NCBI GenBank assembly: GCA_008360975.2
Contig: CM039195.1
Coordinates: 14,995,010-15,059,009, forward strand
Reading direction: 5' to 3'
DNA: 64,000 nt
Origin: Lichenostomus cassidix
Lineage: Eukaryota > Chordata > Aves > Passeriformes > Meliphagidae
Shown: piece by piece, positions 52,301 through 61,300 of the stretch
How the letters are laid out: the number at the start of each line of letters is the position of its first letter
How positions within the stretch are numbered: position 1 is the first letter of the stretch
Made by a program: the position numbers and the translations under genes
Notes under the pieces: generated by a model
What the model was told of the DNA's origin: nothing
The model's input: only the letters and a program-made list of their open reading frames with translations
The model's database searches: none

Positions 52301-55300
52301 GCCTGACCTTGTCTGGAGTCCCCATTCACTTAAGAGTTGGACTTGATGGTCCTTGTGGGTCCCTTCCAAATCAGACTATGCTGTGAAATCTGTGACAGTG
52401 GTAGAGGAATCCCAGGATTGGACCAAAAGCTTAACCCCTGCTTATCTCTTGCTCTTCCAAAGGGAGTGGGCAATTCCCAGCAAGGAGACCCCTAGCAAAG
52501 GTCTGGAAAAGTTTGATACACTCATTTTAGAGGCCATCCTCCAATATTTTCCACATTTCCAGCTATAGAGGTAAACCCTTTGATGAAGGGGTTGCCACCC
52601 TCACCAGGTTTGGCCTCCATCTGTACCACATCTGTAATCCCAGTGGAGAGGGACTGCTTCCACACGGCCAGGTAATGGAGAGCTGAGCCAGCCAAGGAGA
52701 CAATGTCCCCGGGATATCATCTCCACCTCTGGAACTGCAACCATGTCCTCCTGGAGGCACCTGCAATGTGGCTCAGCCCAGCCAAACACAGGATTGCCTG
52801 CAACACCATCCTTGCCCCTGCAGCCCTGGGTACCTTCTTGATGTTGGCCAGAATGCTGTGGCCATCCACAAAGGCATCCCCTGATGTGATGCTCTCATCA
52901 CCAGTCAGCATCTTGAAGGTGGTGGTTTTGCCCGCTCCATTAAAGCCAAGGAGACCAAAGCATTCCCCTTTGCTGACGGCCAAGGAGATCCTATCTACTG
53001 CCAGCAGGGACTCCCGGCTGTCGTAGACCTGGAGGAGACCACACACGAGCCACATGTCACTGCCTGATGGCACAGCAAGGCAGGCACTGGTTTTGCTAGC
53101 CCTGAGAGCCCATGTCCTGAGAGGACATGGCTCTGCTGGCAGCAGGCTGCTCAGGTCATCTCTCCTCACCTTGGTGAGCTCCTTGATGACCAAAGGGCTG
53201 CTGAGAGATGACAGCAGTTCTGGTGGTGACTCCAAAACCTTCTTCCTCTCATCTGCCACATCCCGGTCCTCTGGCAGCACAGACACTCTGTTCAGCAGGG
53301 CCACCTAAACACAGGGGGAAGACACAATCTGTGTCACCTGCTTGCTGGGGGATGAATGGGTTCCTCCAGTGTCCCCAACCCTGGCAGGATCCACCTGTTC
53401 CATCAGCCACCTCTGGGGACATCTCACTCCCTTTGCCAACCCATACACTTTAACAGGATTGGCTTCTCCAACCTGCTCTGGAGATGCTCCCTGGGAAGAT
53501 GATTTAGGGGATGAGGGCCCAGCTCACAGGGACTCTTGGGCTGGGTTTGGAGGGCACATTACTGCTCCCTCCCACATGCTTCACTAACCCATTTCCGCCG
53601 CCTGCAGATGCCACAGACCAGAGTTCTCAGTCTCCAGAGGAGGTTTGTCTCAATGAGGAAGAGGAGGAAGAGGAAGGAGAAACCCTGGACAGCCAAGGAG
53701 GTCAGGTATCGCCCAATCCCAGGGGTCTCCCAGGAAAAGTAGTTCATCTGATAACTGATATCTGAGGAGAGATGGAACAAAATCAATATTTGGATCAATC
53801 CACACTCTGGGGAGGGGCAGATAAGCTCCAAAGGAAGCTGTGAGCCTGAAGCTTTGCCAGGTTCATCTCCATCCCACACTGGTTCCCTACCTACAGCTCT
53901 TTCCAATGCTTCCCACAAGAGAATTTGGGTCTGGAGGGGATCTGGCAGAAGATGCCCAGTGGAGGCAGGCAGAGGACACCGGTCTTGGGATTTCTTTATT
54001 TGTCTATGAAACTTCCCCATGCTCACATTTTCCTCTACATCATGACTAAGGTGATCCAATTAGGAATTTTTTCCTATGTATGTCCTAATATGCTTCCCAG
54101 TTTTTGCTCTAAAATGGCACCTGGAGCTACTGCCTTGGCAAAGGCCTCATGATACTGCCCAGTTCCACCATCAACCCCACAGAGCCCCCCAGTGTGGACA
54201 TAGGGTTTGACTGGGTGAGGACATGGAGACTCACTGAAGGCCTTGCAGATGAAGATGGCTTCAACAGAGGAGGTGCAGAACTGAATGAACTCGTAGTTCT
54301 GGTAAAAGTCACTGATGCACTGGCCCAAGCAGTAATTGGGTAAGATGAGAAAAACTTTATCCAGGGTTTTGGAAAGGTCCACCAAGCCCAGCTCTGAAAG
54401 AGGAGCACAGGAGGATCAGTGGACTGAAGACTGCTGGTTTGGGAGAAAAACCCTGATACTGTCAAGTTTAGAAGGAAACCAAACATAATTTGTCACATTA
54501 AATGGGTGGTAATGGACTATTGTAGGGTTTTACAGCTACTGTGGGCACAGTCCTGGGGTGAGAGTCCTCTTTGGGGCTGGACCTTCTTGGAGATGGCTGG
54601 GCAGATACAGAGGGCAGTGACCCACCTGGGATGCTCATGATGGTGACAGCGAGGAAGGTGGCAGTGCCAGAGAGGATGTTGAAGATGGTGAGACGGGTGT
54701 AGGCGGTGGCTGCCACCGAGAAGAAGAAGCTGAGGAGGTACATGAGGGGGATGATGGCCCAGCCATAAAGGAGGAAGATCAGCATCACATCAACGAGGTG
54801 GCTATCTTGGGTGAAAGCTTGAACATCAAAGGCTTGGAATATCACCTGTGGCACAGCAATGTGGGGAGAAGGTACATTTGGCTTGAGCTCAGGCAATATC
54901 TCCTTGTCCCAGTGGCCCAGGGAAGAGGGTAACGTCAGCACTGCACTGACCCAGACACCCCTCCACAGATGGATGCTACCATCAGCCCATGGCTGTCCCC
55001 AGGGGAAGCCCTTTCTGCAGACTGGGATGCAGAAGGGCAGAGCTGGGCAATTTTTCTCCAAGATCCCATCGATTTAACATTTTTTTAGTGCTATCAGCCA
55101 AGTATTAAGGTGCCAAAGACAGCAATCAACTGCCCCAGCTGGTTGGCCATGGTCCAGCTCCCAGCAGGACTAAAGGACAGCTTTCTTGTCTACTGAGACA
55201 ATGCCAGTGGCCATGTCCTTTTTCCTGTACATCCCAGAGGAGCAGCACCCTGTGCTTCCACCAACAGGGAGGGTGCTGGGGTGCTAGGGGTGACTCACCA

Positions 55301-58300
55301 ACATCAGAGCGCAAGGGATGAGGAAGTTGATGATGTCCCAGAGCAGGGCAGAAAGCCAGAAGTTGACCACGTAGACGCCACTGACAAACTGGACGTGCTT
55401 GGCCTTGATGGCCCTTTCGCTGACCAGCAGCAGTGCAAAGGTGCTGGCGAGTGAGGCCATCCCATAGAGCAGGTTGATGGCAATGGCAAACCCAGTCTGA
55501 CCTCTGTCGGGACAGAGGGACACATCAGGGCAGGGACACCTCAGCAAACCCATGCTGAGGCTACACGGGGACAGCATAGCATTATAGAATAGTCTGAGCT
55601 GAATAGATGACCCAAGGGTCATCCAGTCCAGCTCCTGGCCCTGCACAGACACCCCAACAATCCCACCCTGTGCATCCCTGAGAGCATTGTCCAAACACTC
55701 CTGGAGCTCTGCCAGCCTCAGGCTGTGACCATTCCCTGGGGAGCCTGTTCAGTGCCTGATCACCCTCTGGGGGAAGAACCTTTTCCTGATATCCAACTTA
55801 ACCCTCCCCTGACACAGCTCCAGCTGCTCCCTCGGGTCCTGTCTCAGGTCACAGAGAGCAGAGATCAGGACCTGCCCCTCTGCTGCCCATCTTGAGGAAG
55901 CTGTGGCCAGCAAACCCACACTGGACTTCTTGCAGAGGCTATACTCTCCCAACAAGCTGAACAAACACTCAAGGGAGACAATCATCCCCCAGGCACAGCC
56001 CACCTTTCATACCACAAACCTCTACCTTGCCTTGGCAAGGTCCCACACGTGGCCCCTCTGGTACAGGTGAGGTTCAGAGGCCCTGGATGTGGGGTTTTGT
56101 GAAGAGCATGGCCACATGGCCTCCCCTACTCTGAGCAGCTGGGGAAAAATAACCCCAACAAGTACCTCAAGGGGAACAGGCAACCTCTGGGATATACGTG
56201 GGGAAAAGTGCCTGCAGGCTCAGGCAGGTAAGCCATCTCCACAGCTTTGTTCCCCTGACCTCCTGAGTGCAATCACATCTATATTTGGGTCTGAGAAGCT
56301 CCAGCCTGGCTCCTCCACTGACCCCAGTAAAACCAAGCCAACCTGCACCCACAGGAGCCCTAGCAGGATAGCAACCCCCATGCCATCACCACACATACTC
56401 CATAAGCTGGTCCTTGGCTTTCTCAGTGATGTTGCGGGGCTGGGGGTAGTTGGTGACAGTGATGGAGGCGTTGGGGCCTGCCAGCACCCTGAGGACGGCG
56501 TTGTCAGCCAGCATGAGGGCGGTGGCTGGCGAGTGGTAGGCCTGGTTGTTGAAGAGCGCTGTGACCAGCGTGCGGTTCCCTGCTCCCTCAAAGGAGGCGG
56601 CTGCGATGTAGTGCTCATTGAAGGCTCCCCCTTCCTCAGAGGCTCGGGAGATGAGGTACTCCTCCAGCCCACCTGCCAAACACCGCTGCTGTTACGAGTA
56701 CACCAGAGCTAACTGGGGCCAACTGGAAAAAACCCCAATCAACCTCAGCCCTCGTGGCCCACCCTAGTCCTGATCAGAGAAATGCAGATCCATAGAAATT
56801 CCTGAGTGGGAAGGGAGCCACAAGGATTGAGTCCAACTCCTGGCCCTGCACAGACACCCCAACAATCCCACCCTGTGCCTGAGAGCACTGTCCAAAGTTC
56901 CTTGAGCTCTGAGAGGCTGGGGACATGACCACTCCCCTGGTGAGCCTGTTCCAGTGGTCACAAACATGGGGTTATGGAGAAAACAGCTCTGCTCAGGTGA
57001 GGAGGGTAATGATGGGACACTGCCATCAAGGAGCAGGTGCAAGGAAAACATCGGATATGCTGCAGCGGGAACCTAAACCACCCTCACTGGCAGCCCCTGC
57101 ACACCCTGCTGGACAACCCCTGCTCCAGGGGTACTCGCTGAGGCCTCACCCAGCACCTCCAGTGGCGACTGACGCTGCGCATCCAGCAGCTCCACGTACT
57201 GCTCCGCCAGCCTCTGCGGCAGGCCTGCAGCGCCCGACACCGAGAAAGGCACAATGGTCTGGCCGTAGGGCTCCAGCGTCAGCCGCAGCAGGGACGAGTC
57301 CCGTGGGCCCGGGAAGGTCTTGGCCACGATGAGGGCGAAGGCAGTGAAGATCAGAGGCACAAGGAACTGCGCCGCCACCATCTTCCAGTTGCGCCAGCTG
57401 TACATGGCGCGCTTCATGAACATGGCGTAGAACTGCTGGCAGCACAGGTAGAACTGCAAGGGGAGTGGTAAGGTCAAGGTAAGCCCTGCCAGCTGTGGAC
57501 ACATCACCCCACGCAGCCGATGGGAAAGGTGACCCCAAACCACCCCCATCCTGCATGTACCCTGCCAGCCTGCAGCAGAGCCTGCTTTTCAGCCAAGCCT
57601 ATCAAGAGATTAACAGGGCATCTGCCCAGCTCCAGCACATCCAACTCCACAGCTTCTGAATGAGTCACTTTAAGATCTCAGGTGTTACAAGCAGCTTTAG
57701 CCATGACCTTTACCTTCCTCCACCTCCCAGCAGCTGAGGTTCCCAAACAGGATTACTGCAGGGTGGCTGCTGGCCAGAGCAACTGGGTGAGACACATGGG
57801 AGTGCCCAACCCAGCCCCTGCAAGCACCTTCTCTGCCTTTCAAACCCAGCAACCTCTCTGCCTTTGAGACATGCCCTTGAGAATACAAGAGATATTTATC
57901 ACAGGCACAGAGGCAGCCGGGCATGAAGGGCTGCCAGGGAACTGAACACGAGCCTAGCAAGGGAAGGAAGATGGATTTTCTCATCTTCTTTCTGAAAAAC
58001 CCAAGTGACGGAACAATGGCAACAATGAAAAAACCACATTAGATCTCCTGGAACACCCTGAGGAGCAACTCAGACCTCAAGATTAACATGAAGAAGATGG
58101 AAGTGACCAATCACACCAACCCTAAAGATTATTCGCCTTACTGATGCAGATGGCAACTTGATCTTCCAAACCACACACAGTGAGAGAAGCCGTGGGGGAG
58201 GCTCCACCCGGTAAACCTGCTCCAAACGCCCCCTTCACATGCACCCTCCCCATTCCTGCTGCACCGACACCCCCAGCACTCACGCCAGTGTTGAGCTTAA

Positions 58301-61300
58301 TGCTGGAGCAGTCCTCAGTAATGAGCGCCCCGCTGTCATCTGTCATATCCGTCATGCCACTCAGGCTGCTGGAGTCATCCATGGCCCAGTCGTTGGAGCG
58401 TCTCTCATGCTGGTATTGCAGAGCAGGCAGCTGGATGGCCTGGATATCCATGCTGGAGTCCACGAGCTTCCCAACCCTGTGCCAGGGGACAAAGCAGTTG
58501 ATCAAACACAGACCCAGGTGGGATACAGCTGTTTTGAGCTGGGGAAGCCAAACCCAAGGGACCAAATCCAGCAAGTGCCCTGGAGAGCTGTGCTGGACAT
58601 CACTGAAGCACATGGGCACTGGTCACCCCTCCACCTACCTGAGGAACACCTCCTCCATGGTGGTGACCGAAGCACCATAGCTGGCGATGCCCAGCTCCTC
58701 CCGCCTCTGCTCCAGCTCAGTGAACAGGGCCTCAAACCTGAATGGAGAAGGGAGATGTCAGACACCAACACTGATGAGATGGGCCACTCAGGGGTAAAGA
58801 TCCTCTGGACATCAGTCCTGCAGCTGTTGGAGTCCTGCAGCCAACCCCAGGGCTGCCTGTGGCACTGCGCAACCCCTTATCCCCAAGGACAGATTTTGAG
58901 CTCCACTGGCTGTTTGTTCTTGCCTCAGCTATCACAGAATCATGGAAACACAGAAGGGTTTGAGTTTGGAATGGACTTAACTGACCATCCCATTCCACCC
59001 CCTGCCATGGGCAGAGACACCTTCCACTATCCCAGGCTACTCCACGCCTTGTCCAACCTGGCCTTGGACACTTCCAGGGATCCAGGAGAAGCCACAGCTT
59101 CTCTGGGAAACCTGTGCCAGGGCCTCCCCACCTTCACAGGGAACAATTCCTTCCCAATATCCCATCTAATCCTGCCCTCTGGCAGTGCGAAGCTGTTATC
59201 TTCTTGTCCTGTCACTTCATGCCCTTATCCAAAGTCCCTCTCCAGCTCTCCTGGAGCCCCTTTAGGCACTGGAAGGGGCTTCAAGGTCTCCCTGGAGCCT
59301 TCTCTTCTCCAGGTGAACACTCCCAGCCTGCCACCAGAACAGAGGGGCTCCAGCCCTCAGATCATCTCTGTGGCCTTCCCGGACTTGTTTCAGGAGCTCC
59401 ATGTCCTCATGTTGGTCCCTACAGACCTTGAGGCAGCACTGCAGGAGGGCTCTCACAAGGACAGAGCAGATGGGGACAATCAGCTCCCCCAACCTGCTAG
59501 GTCCATAATTTCATTTTGGAACCAGAACATCCTGCCTCATTTGTGTCACCCTCAGCACCACAGAAGGAACTGAATCCCATTTTCCATGACCAGCACAGAT
59601 TTGAGAAGCAGCTCCTCTTTCCAGCAAGCCTGTGAGACAGTGTGTGAAGACATGGGAACACCCCAGGGAGGGGCAGCAGGGGACAATGCCATTACCTGTG
59701 TGTGCTCTCCTTGGGCAGAATAAAGGACAGCTCTGCCCCAGCATTGCTCTCCATGGTGGCATTGGGCACGTACTGGCAGATGAGGCGGGAGATCTCCCCC
59801 AGGTTGCAGTAGGGCTCCTTCACCATCACCATGTGATATCCTGCCCCTGGGGGGAGCCACAGGAGAAAGCAGAGGAGAGTCAATCCCAGCCCAGCCTGGC
59901 CTGGGGACGGGGCTGGAGTAGAGGGATGCTCAGGCACCACTTTGCCTCTGACATGCACACAATGCAAGAGCAAGTGTGGGGATGGGCTTCAGGAGAGGCT
60001 GAACAGCAGGATTGGGAACAACCACCCATCAGACAAGGAGCAATGGATCCCCTCCCTGGTATCCCTCTCCTGCTCCTCCCTGACCAGAAGACATGGAGCC
60101 TGCTGGTGCTCCCATACCGTATTTGCGCTTGAGGAAGAGTGAGGAGCCGCAGCACTGCAGCTCGCCCTTGGCCATAATGGCTATGCGGTCCCCCAGCAGG
60201 TCCGCCTCATCCATGAAGTGAGTGGTGAGCAGGATGGTTCTGTTGCTCCTCTGCTGCTGCAGGAGATCCCACGTGGCCCTGCGAGAGGCTGGGTCCATCC
60301 CCGATGTCGGCTCATCCAGCATCACCACCTGCACACAGGAGATGGATGCAGGTCAGAAAGGGCTGGCAGTGGCCCAGCAGCACAGGAGGGAACAGCCTCA
60401 GGGCCCAGAAGGAGCCTTGGCCTCCCTGCAAAGATCTTGGGGAGCAGCTACCAGACAGCAGAGCCTCAGGGCATGATGGCCCTCCGAGTTGTCCCTTTTG
60501 TGGGGATGCTCCTGCACATTCCCTGCTGTCCCTGCTTCTCCCACTGGCTCACCATGGATGAGGAACAGCCCCAGAGCCACCCCAAGGACCTGCACTGGCC
60601 CCAGGTTCGAGGTGAACCCACCAAAGCCACCTGCCTTAGAGTCCCCAATGAGGGCGATGCCGATGGACAGCTTGCGCTTCATGCCCCCAGAGAGAGCCTT
60701 GGTCAGGGAGCGGCGCTTGTCCTCCAGGTTGAGGATCCTCAGGATGTGGTTGATCTCCTCAGGACACTTGGAGGGTGGGTATCCCTTCAGCTGCCAGACA
60801 GGGAAAAGCAAGGGATGAGCACACCTGCAGGGCTGCCAAAACCCTTGTCCACACCCAGGCAGGAAAGTGGGGAACCAGAGATGGACTCCTGCCCACCCCT
60901 ACAGGGGTTGGCACAGCTGGCAGGTGTATTTCTGTGGAGCTGTGCTGCCTCTGACCCTCCACTTCTTCACCAACCAAGCAGAAAGCTCCTGCCTGCAAAT
61001 GAGGTGGCAAGAGAATGCAAGGGCTGTTCTGTGTATCATGGAATCATGGAATGGTTTGGGCTGGAAGGGACCTTTAAGATCATCTAGTCCAACCACCCTG
61101 CCATGGGCAGGGACACCTTCCACTATCCCAGGTTGCTCCATGCCCCATCCAACCTGGCTTTGGGAACTTCCAGGGATGGGGTAGCCACAGCTTCTCTGAG
61201 CAACCAGTGCCAGGGCCTCACCATCCTCACAGGGAACAATTTCTTCTGTGTATCCCATCTAACCCTGTCCTCTCTCAGTGTGAAACCATTCCTCGTTGTC

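Noticed and set aside
58239..59573. 444-codon plus-strand frame
   Set aside because: Antisense to three ABCA3 exons or introns and a CR1 copy; composition and position explain it.
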